Positions 1-7,661 of a DNA stretch of 64,000 nucleotides are shown one piece after another. The position numbers were made by a program, and so were the translations under genes. The number at the start of each line of letters is the position of its first letter. Within the stretch, counting starts at the first letter, position 1. The notes beneath the pieces are model-generated. The model was not told the origin of the DNA, made no database searches, and was given only the letters and a program-made list of their open reading frames with translations. Source of the stretch: Halalkalibacillus halophilus DSM 18494 (GTDB lineage Bacteria; Bacillota; Bacilli; Bacillales; Alkalibacillaceae); contig NZ_AUHI01000005.1 of NCBI RefSeq assembly GCF_000423105.1, forward strand, positions 124,001 to 188,000, given 5' to 3'.

Positions 1-344
1 TACACAGGTAAGGACACTTGATCAGCGTCTCCCCATAATTTCTCTAAGTTATAATAAGCGCGTTCTTCTTTGTGGAAAATGTGAACAACCACATCGTCTA
101 AATCAACTAGTACCCATCGTGATTGGTCTTTCCCCTCGATTTTCTTAACTTCTAAGCCGTGTTCTTCGACTGCATCTTTAATAGCTTTACTAATGGCATC
201 TACTTGACGCTCATTATTCCCATGACAAATTAAGAAATAATCTGATATTAACGACACTTCTCTCATATCTAGTGCAATTAAGTCTTGCGCTTGTTTATCA
301 TCACATGCTTTTGCGGCTATTTCTAATAATTGTTTACTTTCCAT
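1..344 (-). CDS. rsfS: Ribosomal silencing factor RsfS (3' end cut by window start)
   Basis: This reading frame continues past the window start, so its last few codons and stop are missing; about 114 codons are visible and the family is near 118. It encodes a RsfS/YbeB/YqeL (Iojap) protein, which binds ribosomal protein L14 on the 50S subunit and blocks subunit joining when nutrients are low. I recognise the family from the segments ISDYFLICHG, GKDQSRWVLVDL and VVHIFHKEERAYYNLEKLWG. The ATG at 344 is 8 nt from a GGGGG Shine-Dalgarno; another ATG lies 3 nt upstream. It overlaps the end of yqeK by 11 nt and is the last visible gene of the yqeG operon. Confidence 0.9.
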   Translation of the reverse strand, partial: MESKQLLEIAAKACDDKQAQDLIALDMREVSLISDYFLICHGNNERQVDAISKAIKDAVEEHGLEVKKIEGKDQSRWVLVDLDDVVVHIFHKEERAYYNLEKLWGDADQVSLPV

Positions 345-924
345 CATTCAAACCCCCGTTTTTAATTTTCTTTAAAAAATAATTATATGCATGAAACGTA
401 TCAGGATAGATCGGCTGTGACTTAGAAGATAAGAAAGAAATGGTTTGTTTTAAAGCATAATGACAAGCTTCATCTAAATCTTTATAAGCTTTTTCTCTTG
501 CTTCTTCTACACCTGGAAATGTTCTTCCAGGCTCTATATAATCAGCTACAAATACGATCTGTTCTACTTTACTCATATTCCTTCTACCAGTGGTATGATA
601 ATATATACCGTTCAAAATTTCAGGAGTATCCACCCCATACCACTTGGAAACATATTTAGCTCCCACCGGACCATGCCATAGTTCATGATGATAATGTAAC
701 AAATCTTTTGGTAATGTTACATCATCTTGAATCCATCTTCTAAGATCGTCTGAATCAAAATCTTTACAATAATCATGAAATGCAGCTGCTAGTCCAACTT
801 CTGTCTGGTTCACCTCATAAAACGCAGCTAAATCAGATGCAGTCTCCGTTACTCGCTCGACATGTTCAAATCTTTTAGGATTCATCACCTTTTTTGATTC
901 TAGTAATGCTTGACTAATGTTCAT
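334..924 (-). CDS. yqeK: HD-domain diadenosine tetraphosphate hydrolase YqeK
   Basis: A 196-aa HD-superfamily protein of the YqeK family, known to cleave Ap4A symmetrically to ADP using a metal centre. The expected ligands are visible: His21, the His50-Asp51 pair in AAFHDYCKDF, His110 in YYHTTGR and Asp128 in VADYIEP. Length agrees with B. subtilis YqeK (about 186 aa). Its start overlaps the nadD stop by 11 nt and its end overlaps rsfS, so the three are probably translationally coupled. Placing Ap4A turnover beside NAD synthesis and a ribosome silencing factor is conserved in Firmicutes. Function is inferred from the family. Confidence 0.92.
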   Translation of the reverse strand: MNISQALLESKKVMNPKRFEHVERVTETASDLAAFYEVNQTEVGLAAAFHDYCKDFDSDDLRRWIQDDVTLPKDLLHYHHELWHGPVGAKYVSKWYGVDTPEILNGIYYHTTGRRNMSKVEQIVFVADYIEPGRTFPGVEEAREKAYKDLDEACHYALKQTISFLSSKSQPIYPDTFHAYNYFLKKIKNGGLNDGK

Positions 925-1474
925 AAAGCCGATGCTCCTTTATATACTCAGCTACGGAAGCAGTTAGGCCATCATAAACCCCTCGTGACTTTATATTAGA
1001 CCTAATTGTCGAGGAAGATACATTGACCGGATCCATTTCTATTTTTTCTATATCAGCATCACTAAATGTATACCCCACCCGACTAATTCCGATGAATGTT
1101 AATAATTTTTTTAAATCATCAATTCTATGCCAATTCGGTAAATACTCTACCATATCTCCACCAATGATAAATTTAAACTCATAATCAGGAAACCTTTGTT
1201 TAATTTGAAAGACCGTATCGATTGTATAAGATTTACCTTCTCTTTCTTTCTCTATAGAGAGTACTTTCACAGAATCAAACTTCTGCATCAGTAGTTTCAA
1301 CATATTCAACCGGTGATCAAAAGAAACGTTTGCAGGTTCTTTGTGAGGTGGAGTATAGGTTGGAATAAACCATATTTCATCTACGTTCGTTTGTTTCCAC
1401 ACGGCGTTACAAATAGCTAAATGTCCTATGTGAGGAGGATCAAATGTGCCTCCAAACAGAGCTATCTTTTTCAT
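914..1474 (-). CDS. nadD: Nicotinate-nucleotide adenylyltransferase
   Basis: A 186-aa enzyme that transfers AMP from ATP to nicotinate mononucleotide, making deamido-NAD for the cytosolic NAD pathway. The N-terminal nucleotidyltransferase motif GGTFDPPHIGH is at residues 8-18. The C-terminal SSSTIRS segment, about 24 residues from the end, is the second ATP-binding signature. The ATG is preceded by GAGGTAG at 6 nt. It lies between yhbY and yqeK, as in B. subtilis. The next enzyme in the pathway, NadE, is encoded in this window at 51340-52098, far away and in a different operon. Confidence 0.97.
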   Translation of the reverse strand: MKKIALFGGTFDPPHIGHLAICNAVWKQTNVDEIWFIPTYTPPHKEPANVSFDHRLNMLKLLMQKFDSVKVLSIEKEREGKSYTIDTVFQIKQRFPDYEFKFIIGGDMVEYLPNWHRIDDLKKLLTFIGISRVGYTFSDADIEKIEMDPVNVSSSTIRSNIKSRGVYDGLTASVAEYIKEHRLYEH

Positions 1475-1490
1475 ATGAGACTACCTCTTT

Positions 1491-1781
1491 CTATGGTAGA
1501 TTTATTTCTTTATTCTCTCTAGATTCACGATACAACACAATAATGTTTCCAATTACTTGCACAATATGTGCATTTGTCTTCTGGCTGATCATTGATGCTG
1601 CTTCGTTTTTATCTTCCATAGAATTTTGTAGAATACTTACTTTGATTAACTCTCTCTTTTCCAATGCTTCAGAAATCTGCACAACCATATTTTCATTCAC
1701 ACCACTTTTTCCGATTTGAAAAATTGGGTTTAAATGGTGCGCTTCTTTTCTTAAATATCTTTTTTGTTTTCCTGTTAGCAA
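1491..1781 (-). CDS. yhbY: CRM-domain RNA-binding protein YhbY/YqeI
   Basis: A 96-aa single CRM-domain protein, a family associated with pre-50S ribosome particles. It shows the LTGKQKRYLRKEAHHL opening, the GxxG-type loop in FQIGKSGVNENM and the C-terminal IGNIIVLYRES strand. A longer frame opens at 1799, but the TTG at 1781 is preceded by AGAGGG at 6 nt and gives MLTGKQ, matching the family start and the usual 96-aa length, so I chose it. It sits between aroE and nadD in the conserved operon. Confidence 0.9.
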   Translation of the reverse strand: MLTGKQKRYLRKEAHHLNPIFQIGKSGVNENMVVQISEALEKRELIKVSILQNSMEDKNEAASMISQKTNAHIVQVIGNIIVLYRESRENKEINLP

Positions 1782-1828
1782 TGTGTACCCTCTTTTCATT
1801 TAAGCTGTGTTAATAATAACCTTTATCA

Positions 1829-2617
1829 TTAATATACTTTTTCTTCTGTCCAAATTTCAAAAGCAATTGCAGCTTGATGCCATAGCATGGATTCACCAAA
1901 TAATAATCTACAATTTTTCTGGTAAGCTTTTTGTAAAAAATTAGTCCATTTCGGAAAATAGATTAATTCACTGGCAATCGTTTTTGAAGATAAGCTATCT
2001 AAATTTATGACCTCTTCAGAACTTCTTTCACCCATACCTACTGTAGTTGTTTGTATAATTAAATCGTACTCGTTTAACTTTTTTGAAGCTTCATCTAAAG
2101 ACAAAACATTATCTATGTTAAAACGCTGTGCCATATGATCTGCATTTGATTGTGTTCGATTTGCAAGGTCTAAACTCCCCCACTGGTGTTGAGTGAGTGC
2201 ATAAACAAGCGCTCTAGCAGCACCACCGGCTCCAATAATTAAAACTCTTTTTTCTCGTGCCTGATCAACAAACTCTGGATATTCCTTCTGTAAAGAAGCA
2301 ATATACCCTTGTCCATCCGTATTATACCCAATTAATTTACCTTCTGTTAGTTTAACTGTATTAACTGCATTCATCTCTATTGCAGCTTGGTCAAGCACAT
2401 CTAAATATGGAATAATCTCTGACTTATAAGGGGCAGTAACATTAAAGCCAGAATAGTTATTCTCTTTCATATATTCAATCGTTTCTAATATTTCATGAGG
2501 CATTATTTCAAATAGATGGTACTCACCTGTTAAACCTAATTTATTTAAAAAGGATTGGTGTAGCTCTGGCGATTTGGAGTGCTTTACTGGGTTTCCGATT
2601 AATCCAAAAAAATACAT
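1829..2617 (-). CDS. aroE: Shikimate dehydrogenase
   Basis: A 262-aa NADPH-dependent enzyme that reduces 3-dehydroshikimate to shikimate in aromatic amino acid synthesis. The substrate-binding motif NPVKHSKSPELH is at residues 9-20, catalytic Lys65 is in NVTAPYK, the partner Asp101 is in NTDG, and the Rossmann loop GAGGAAR is at 129-135. The C-terminal segment ending in MLWHQAAIAFEIW is typical. Length is slightly short of the usual 270-280 aa but nothing essential is missing. It lies in the operon between yqeH and yhbY with short gaps, as in B. subtilis. Confidence 0.96.
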   Translation of the reverse strand: MYFFGLIGNPVKHSKSPELHQSFLNKLGLTGEYHLFEIMPHEILETIEYMKENNYSGFNVTAPYKSEIIPYLDVLDQAAIEMNAVNTVKLTEGKLIGYNTDGQGYIASLQKEYPEFVDQAREKRVLIIGAGGAARALVYALTQHQWGSLDLANRTQSNADHMAQRFNIDNVLSLDEASKKLNEYDLIIQTTTVGMGERSSEEVINLDSLSSKTIASELIYFPKWTNFLQKAYQKNCRLLFGESMLWHQAAIAFEIWTEEKVY

Positions 2618-2632
2618 ATCTCTTGTCCCCTT

Positions 2633-3736
2633 TTATATAATTGCATCACGGACAATAATTTCTATTCCTTTGGGTGCATAGGCAGTAATAGTAATCTCTC
2701 TATCAGGCACTGTAATCCAACCTAATCCAGAAAAGACAATATCTTTTTTACCACCTGTTAATTTAAACGTGTGTGAAGTTAATTCTGGTAAAGTATCTAA
2801 TGATTCTTCTGTAGGGGGTGATAACAATTCCCCAAGGTGCTGATCATATAATAAGTCGGCTTTATCTGTTTTCGTTCGGTGTAAATGAAGGTTATTTGCG
2901 AAATGAAAAATAATCCCTTCTCGTTTATCAGATTTTGTAATGTCTATTCTAGCTAATCCGCCAATAAACACAGTTTGTTCCTGATCTAATTGAAATACGA
3001 TTGGTTTAATTTCCTTTTTCGGGGTAATCTCTTTAAGGTCCTTCTCCGATAAATAATGTGAGATTTGACTCTTATTAATTATCCCAGGTGTATCAATCAT
3101 AGATGAATTTTCATCTAAAGGAATATCAATGAAACCTAATGTTGTACCTGGAAAGTAAGAAGTAGTAATGACGTTCTGCTGCTCTATACTTTTATTTATG
3201 AGGTAATTGATAAAAGTGGATTTACCAACATTTGTACAACCCACTACATAAACGTCTTTACCATTACGTAAGCGTTCAATCTCAAAAGCGGTTTCGTCCA
3301 TCCCAACTCCAGAAGTAGAACTGACTAAATAAACATCTTTTACAGTCAACCCAAAATCTTTAGCTGTTTTTTTCATCCACTGCTTTACTTTATTTAAGTT
3401 TACAGAATGAGGTAGCAAGTCAACTTTATTACCTACTAAGACTACAGGATTATCTCCTACAAAACGGTGTAAACTTTTAATTAAACTACCTTGAACATCA
3501 AATAGATCAACTACGTTTAGAACTAGACCTTTTTCTTTTTCAATACTCTGTAACATTTTTAAATAATCATCCGCAGTAAGGTCTACATCTTGAACTTCAT
3601 TATAATGACGGAGGCGAAAACACCTTTTACAAATTACATCTTCTCTACTTAGTGCCGCAGGTGGTGCATATCCAATTGCATTCTCATCAGTTGTTTGAAT
3701 CTTAACACCACAACCTTGGCAATGAATCACTTCCAT
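2633..3736 (-). CDS. yqeH: Circularly permuted ribosome-biogenesis GTPase YqeH
   Basis: A 367-aa GTPase needed for small-subunit ribosome assembly in B. subtilis. The N-terminal zinc finger has Cys6, Cys9, Cys36 and Cys39. The G motifs appear in permuted order: G4 NKVD at 103-106, the G5-like SSTSG near 139-143, G1 GCTNVGKST at 166-174, then G3 DTPG at 215-218. This G4-G5-G1-G3 order is diagnostic of the YqeH/RsgA-type permuted GTPases. The C-terminal half is the usual RNA-binding region of the family. It starts 1 nt after the yqeG stop. Confidence 0.96.
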   Translation of the reverse strand: MEVIHCQGCGVKIQTTDENAIGYAPPAALSREDVICKRCFRLRHYNEVQDVDLTADDYLKMLQSIEKEKGLVLNVVDLFDVQGSLIKSLHRFVGDNPVVLVGNKVDLLPHSVNLNKVKQWMKKTAKDFGLTVKDVYLVSSTSGVGMDETAFEIERLRNGKDVYVVGCTNVGKSTFINYLINKSIEQQNVITTSYFPGTTLGFIDIPLDENSSMIDTPGIINKSQISHYLSEKDLKEITPKKEIKPIVFQLDQEQTVFIGGLARIDITKSDKREGIIFHFANNLHLHRTKTDKADLLYDQHLGELLSPPTEESLDTLPELTSHTFKLTGGKKDIVFSGLGWITVPDREITITAYAPKGIEIIVRDAII

Positions 3737-3737
3737 A

Positions 3738-4253
3738 CTATTCCTCCCATGTTAACTTTCCTTTTTTACGGAAATATTCCATTAATCTTCTTTCTATTTG
3801 ACGGTTAAACTTAGTAAAAAAACCATCAGTCTTTACGATAGGCACTACTAAAACAGTGTGAAGTTTGGCTCTATTACCGCCAAAAACATCAGTTAATAAC
3901 TGATCCCCAACCACTACAATTTCATCGTTATTTAATTCCATCTCTTTTTTTGCTCTTCTAAATGCAGTTTGCATAGGTTTTCTAGCCTTAGAAATAAAAT
4001 AAATTTCTAAAGGATCAGAGAAATATGCGACGCGCGATTTACTATTATTGGACATAATCGTAACCTTAATTCCTGCTTCTTTTAATTCTTTAAACCACGC
4101 AATTACCTCTGGCGTAGCGTCTTTGCGGTCCCAAGCCACTAGTGTATTATCTAAATCCGTAATGACCCCTTTGATTCCACGTTCTTTCAAAAACTCAGGA
4201 GATAATTTGAAGACAGTATCTACGTGATCATTCGGTAAAAATTTACTAAACAC
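3738..4253 (-). CDS. yqeG: HAD-superfamily phosphatase YqeG
   Basis: A 171-aa HAD subfamily IIIA phosphatase. The catalytic motif I DLDNT is at residues 33-37, followed by the SNNSKSR motif II region, the lysine in KARKP and the motif IV segment GDQLLTDVFGGN. The physiological substrate is not settled. The open frame extends to an ATG at 4319, but a promoter (TTGAAA, 17 nt, TATTAT) lies inside that extension. The GTG at 4253 has GAGGTG at 6 nt and gives MFSKFLPNDHV, matching the roughly 172-aa family length. First gene of the yqeG-rsfS operon. Confidence 0.93.
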   Translation of the reverse strand: MFSKFLPNDHVDTVFKLSPEFLKERGIKGVITDLDNTLVAWDRKDATPEVIAWFKELKEAGIKVTIMSNNSKSRVAYFSDPLEIYFISKARKPMQTAFRRAKKEMELNNDEIVVVGDQLLTDVFGGNRAKLHTVLVVPIVKTDGFFTKFNRQIERRLMEYFRKKGKLTWEE

Positions 4254-4290
4254 TTCATTCACCTCATATTTTAAAAACTGACTATCTTCA

Positions 4291-4319
4291 ATAATATACA
4301 ATAAACAACTACGTTTCAA
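4291..4319 (-). promoter_or_regulatory. Promoter of the yqeG operon
   Basis: On the minus strand a -35 TTGAAA (4319-4314) is followed after 17 nt by a -10 TATTAT (4296-4291). Expected transcription start is near 4284, about 30 nt upstream of the chosen GTG start of yqeG. This is a close sigma-A match in the only sensible place. Confidence 0.65.
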
Positions 4320-4498
4320 AGGAATTCACACTAAAACGAAGGAGAAAAGGTAAATTTTAAACGACCAGCTTCGCCTCACTATACAAATTCCACAACGGTT
4401 AGACATGAAGAATCAACTCGTTTGTTACACCTACTATTCAGTAAATATGCCTAATATGAAGCAGATTTCGTTCGACAAATTACTTCACCTTTCGAACT
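4320..4498. other. Non-coding spacer between yqeG and the sda control region
   Basis: About 180 nt of AT-rich sequence between the yqeG promoter and the first DnaA box. I see no credible ORF, RNA gene or repeat. It contains several TTCGAAC- and TTCGTTCG-like words but no clear operator. Confidence 0.5.
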
Positions 4499-4605
4499 TG
4501 TGGATAATTCAATCCACAGAAAGAAAGCTATTATATCAACTGATTTCAAACTTCCATTTATGAATAAACACAGGTTATAAACAAGTTATTCACATGTTAT
4601 CCAAC
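4499..4605 (+). promoter_or_regulatory. DnaA-box cluster upstream of sda
   Basis: A perfect DnaA box lies at 4499-4507 (TGTGGATAA, the complement of TTATCCACA). Further sites are TTATTCACA at 4586-4594 (one mismatch), TTATCCAAC at 4597-4605 (two) and CAATCCACA at 4510-4518 (two). B. subtilis sda is known to be controlled by DnaA through boxes near its promoter, and the last two sites here abut the proposed sda -35. The layout suggests that DnaA sets sda transcription. Confidence 0.75.
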
Positions 4606-4633
4606 TTGTTTTTTTATTAACAATAGTGATAAT
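4606..4633 (+). promoter_or_regulatory. Candidate sda promoter
   Basis: TTGTTT (4606-4611) and GATAAT (4628-4633) are 16 nt apart. This places the start near 4640, about 55 nt before the sda ATG. The -10 is a 5/6 match and the -35 a 4/6 match to sigma-A, and the promoter sits directly against the DnaA boxes. Confidence 0.5.
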
Positions 4634-4638
4634 CTTAA

Positions 4639-4694
4639 CACAAGTTAAACTTAATTTGTGTTGGAGGTGCGAACTCGAACTTCGAGTCGAAGAT
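4639..4694 (+). promoter_or_regulatory. Structured sda leader: Shine-Dalgarno flanked by two hairpins
   Basis: The only strong Shine-Dalgarno, GGAGGTG at 4663-4669, is 25 nt from the ATG, which is too far for normal initiation. A perfect palindrome at 4673-4687 (ACTCGAA, C, TTCGAGT) lies between them. Folded as a 6-bp stem, it cuts the effective spacing to about 10 nt. A second potential hairpin (4639-4660, about 9 bp with one G-U pair) precedes the Shine-Dalgarno. No in-frame ATG, GTG or TTG exists between 4663 and 4695. A hairpin-bridged ribosome site is my inference. Confidence 0.6.
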
Positions 4695-4835
4695 ATGGAC
4701 ACTTTAAGTAATGAGCTATTAATTGAATCTTATAAAAAGGCGAAGAAAATGCAACTTAACGAAGATTTCATCCAATTATTTGAAATAGAACTCGAAAAAA
4801 GGGGCATAATAGAACATTTCAAAGAATCTTCATAA
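4695..4835 (+). CDS. sda: Sporulation initiation checkpoint inhibitor Sda
   Basis: A 46-aa protein recognised from MDTLSNELLIESYKKAKKMQ and the following NEDFIQLFEIELEKR, very close to B. subtilis Sda in length and pattern (SDELLIESY...NRDFIELIENEI). Sda is a helical hairpin that binds the histidine kinase KinA and blocks the phosphorelay while replication is ongoing or damaged. The open frame begins further upstream, but only the internal ATG fits the family. Position next to yqeG is as in B. subtilis. Regulation by DnaA is supported by the boxes upstream, and a clear terminator follows. Confidence 0.93.
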   Translation: MDTLSNELLIESYKKAKKMQLNEDFIQLFEIELEKRGIIEHFKESS

Positions 4836-4860
4836 TTTGAGTTTCTTCCTATATATAAGT

Positions 4861-4894
4861 AACTGGCACAGTTTATCTGTGTCAGTTTTTTTTT
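4861..4894 (+). terminator. sda terminator
   Basis: An 11-bp stem (4861-4871 with 4877-4887, one G-U pair) with a 5-nt loop runs into nine T residues. It is a strong intrinsic terminator that separates sda from the mrp operon. Confidence 0.9.
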
Positions 4895-4916
4895 TATTTA
4901 TGTGCAGAGTATTTCT

Positions 4917-4945
4917 TTTCAAACCAATAATTTTATCGTTATAAT
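4917..4945 (+). promoter_or_regulatory. Candidate mrp operon promoter
   Basis: A perfect -10 TATAAT lies at 4940-4945, 46 nt before the mrpA ATG. The matching -35 position (4917-4922, TTTCAA, 17-nt spacing) is poor, so an activator may be needed or the true -35 may be different. Confidence 0.45.
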
Positions 4946-4991
4946 GAAGTAGTATTTATATGGGTTTATTTTTTTGAAAGGATGAACAAGA

Positions 4992-7322
4992 ATGATCTTT
5001 GCAATATTCGCACCCTTAATAATTGCCATACTTATACCATTCTTAAGTAGATGGAAAGAAAAAGTACATACTGGTTGGCTAATCTTGCCTGTGCCGGTGG
5101 CAGTTTTTATTTATTTTGTTCAATTTGCTGGTCCCAATTTTGAACCGCAAGCCTATTCGGTTGATTGGATTCCTTCACTGGACATTAGCTTAAGCTTTTA
5201 TTTAGATGGTCTTAGCTTACTATTTGCGCTATTAATAAGCGGAATTGGGGCGTTAGTAGTTTTCTATTCCATTTACTACTTAAATAATAAAGAGCAGCTT
5301 GGGCATTTCTACACTTACTTATATATTTTTATGTTCGCAATGTTAGGTGTCGTCTTATCAGATAACGTATTTGTTCTTTATACATTCTGGGAGTTTACCT
5401 CCATTTCATCTTTCTTATTGATTGGTTATTGGCATCATCGCCAAAAATCAAGATATGGTGCGTTGAAATCTATGTTAATCACCGTCTTCGGTGGACTTAG
5501 CTTGCTTGGTGGACTAATTCTTTTAACTATTGTTACAGGCACAACTAGTATTAGAGAGATGGTTTCACAGTCCGACGTAATATTAGAAAGCAGTTATTTA
5601 CCATTAATTTTAACTTTCTTATTACTCGGAGCTTTTACCAAATCTGCACAGTTTCCATTTCATATATGGTTGCCTGATGCAATGGAAGCTCCTACTCCAG
5701 TTAGTGCTTACTTACACTCAGCAACAATGGTTAAGGCTGGAATCTATTTAATGGCAAGGTTTTCTCCTATTTTCGCAGGAGAACCGAATTTCTTTATTTT
5801 CCTAAGCTTATTTGGAATCGTAACCCTAGCATGGGGTTCTTTTATGGCCGTTCGCCAAACAGATCTGAAAGGGATTCTTGCATACTCGACAATCAGCCAA
5901 CTAGGTATGATTATGGCTATGCTTGGTTTTGGAACAGAAATTGCACTGTTTGCAGCTGTTTTTCACATTTTAAACCATGCTACGTTTAAAGGAAGTTTAT
6001 TCATGGTTGCTGGTATTGTTGATCATGAAACCGGTACGAGAGATATTCGAAACCTCGGTGGGTTAATGACATTCATGCCAATATCGGCAACGTTAGCCCT
6101 ATTTGGAACATTTTCTATGGCTGGTGTTCCACTTCCATTTTTAAACGGTTTCTTTAGTAAAGAAATGTTCTTTGAAGCAACACTTGCTAACGCTGGTTAT
6201 GGCGGATTCAGTGATTTCTTAGTAATATTAATCCCGATCTTAGCAGTAGTTGGTAGTATCTTTACTTTTGTTTACTCTATGTATCTTTTCTTCGGTACAT
6301 TCAGAGGAGAATACCAAAAAGAAAAGGTTCCTCAAGAACCACATGAAGCACCTAAACTTATGTTACTTGCACCATTCATTCTAGTAATTGGTGTTATTAC
6401 TATTGCATTATTCCCTGGTTTCTTTAACCAAGGTTTAATTACACATGCGGCAGACGCTGTTACAGGGGCAGAGAATAATCGAGACATTTATTTCTGGCAT
6501 GGCTTAGTACCTGCTTTTTATATGTCTATCGCAGTTGTCGTTGTTGGTGCGCTCCTTTACATCTTTAAACCAAAGTGGGACGGAGTTTACAGAGTTTTCC
6601 CTGGCACATTAAGCTTTAATAGAGTCTATGATTGGGGAGTTGAAAAGCTAGAAACTGGATCAAATGCGATCACTTCTAGATATATGACAGGATCTCTTAG
6701 ACTGTATATGGCTTTATTACTAAGTGCGATATTCCTAATCACCACGACCGTATTAATATTAACTGGCGGTGCTAATTTCGAGGTTAATGATGTTGCTCCT
6801 ATTACAACAGTTGAGGTTATTGTAGCAATTATTATGACTGTAGCAGCAGTTGCTACAATCTTTACTCATAACCGCATCGGAATGATTTTAGTTGTTGGTG
6901 TTATTGGTTTTGGGTTAGCGATTTTATTTGTTTTATACAGAGCACCTGATTTGGCTTTGACTCAACTAATTGTAGAAACAGTTACAGTAACACTATTCAT
7001 GCTTTGTTTTTATCACCTTCCGAATCTTGAGAAGGCGAAACAATCAATTACTCATAAAACAATTAATATTGCAATTTCAAGCGGTGTCGGTTTATTAATG
7101 ATGGTAATCGGTATTAGCGCTTATAATAGCCGCTCTTTCGACTCCATATCTGATTATTTTATTGAAAATAGTTCTGAGCTTGGCGGCGGATATAATGCTG
7201 TCAATGTCATTTTAGTCGACTTTCGTGGAATTGATACCTTATTTGAGGTTGCTGTGTTATTTGGAGCAGCTTTAGGAATCTATGCCATGATTAAACTTCG
7301 CCGTGATAAGGGGGCGAAATAG
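4992..7322 (+). CDS. mrpA: Na+/H+ antiporter subunit A (Mrp/Mnh)
   Basis: A 776-aa, roughly 20-helix membrane protein related to NuoL. It is the large ion-translocating subunit of the hetero-oligomeric Mrp antiporter, which expels Na+ in exchange for H+ and supports salt and alkaline tolerance. The NuoL-like core carries the conserved lysine/histidine region FPFHIWLPDAMEAPTPVSAYLHSATMVKAG (split here: FPFHIWLPDAM, then APTPVSAYLHSATMVKAG). The C-terminal part has the MbhD-like APDLALTQLIVET segment and the MbhE-like VNVILVDFRGIDTLFE segment. The usual MrpB segment (NPGGGFIGG-type) is not fused to it. GAAAGGATG precedes the ATG. First gene of the operon. Confidence 0.96.
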   Translation: MIFAIFAPLIIAILIPFLSRWKEKVHTGWLILPVPVAVFIYFVQFAGPNFEPQAYSVDWIPSLDISLSFYLDGLSLLFALLISGIGALVVFYSIYYLNNKEQLGHFYTYLYIFMFAMLGVVLSDNVFVLYTFWEFTSISSFLLIGYWHHRQKSRYGALKSMLITVFGGLSLLGGLILLTIVTGTTSIREMVSQSDVILESSYLPLILTFLLLGAFTKSAQFPFHIWLPDAMEAPTPVSAYLHSATMVKAGIYLMARFSPIFAGEPNFFIFLSLFGIVTLAWGSFMAVRQTDLKGILAYSTISQLGMIMAMLGFGTEIALFAAVFHILNHATFKGSLFMVAGIVDHETGTRDIRNLGGLMTFMPISATLALFGTFSMAGVPLPFLNGFFSKEMFFEATLANAGYGGFSDFLVILIPILAVVGSIFTFVYSMYLFFGTFRGEYQKEKVPQEPHEAPKLMLLAPFILVIGVITIALFPGFFNQGLITHAADAVTGAENNRDIYFWHGLVPAFYMSIAVVVVGALLYIFKPKWDGVYRVFPGTLSFNRVYDWGVEKLETGSNAITSRYMTGSLRLYMALLLSAIFLITTTVLILTGGANFEVNDVAPITTVEVIVAIIMTVAAVATIFTHNRIGMILVVGVIGFGLAILFVLYRAPDLALTQLIVETVTVTLFMLCFYHLPNLEKAKQSITHKTINIAISSGVGLLMMVIGISAYNSRSFDSISDYFIENSSELGGGYNAVNVILVDFRGIDTLFEVAVLFGAALGIYAMIKLRRDKGAK

Positions 7323-7661
7323 ATGGAAATAATTATGACTGTTCTTGCATCTATTTTATTTGCAATAGGTGTATATAACTTACTTCAAAAACAATTATTA
7401 CGAATTGTAGTAGGAACCGTATTAGTTTCACACGGGGCACACTTATATTTACTAACCATGTCAAAATTAAAACGTGGTGCCCCTCCCGTACTAGAAGATG
7501 GTGTTACCCAATATGCAGACCCGCTACCACAGGCCTTAATACTAACGGCAATCGTTATTAGCTTTGGTGTGACTAGCTTTTTGTTGGTATTAGCATATCG
7601 AACGTACACTTTAAACAAAACAGACAATATGGAAGAATTGCGAGGTAATGAACATGACTAA
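7323..7661 (+). CDS. mrpC: Na+/H+ antiporter subunit C
   Basis: A 112-aa NuoK-like subunit with three predicted membrane helices. It carries the RVVVG-type segment followed by LVSHGAHLYLLTMSKLKRGAPP (read as LVSHGAHLYLL and KLKRGAPP) and DPLPQALILTAIVISFGVTSF, all characteristic of MrpC. Its ATG follows the mrpA stop with no gap, with AGGGGG at 8 nt inside the mrpA end. In the standard seven-gene order mrpB comes between A and C; here it is missing and C follows A directly. Length equals that of B. subtilis MrpC (113 aa). Confidence 0.95.
   Translation: MEIIMTVLASILFAIGVYNLLQKQLLRIVVGTVLVSHGAHLYLLTMSKLKRGAPPVLEDGVTQYADPLPQALILTAIVISFGVTSFLLVLAYRTYTLNKTDNMEELRGNEHD

Noticed and set aside
4254..4319. 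22-codon N-terminal extension of yqeG
   Set aside because: It contains the operon promoter and lacks a ribosome site; the GTG at 4253 is well placed.
7385..7627. 80-aa frame opposite mrpC, considered as a displaced MrpB
   Set aside because: It lies on the wrong strand inside mrpC, with no hydrophobic MrpB pattern; a shadow of the real gene.
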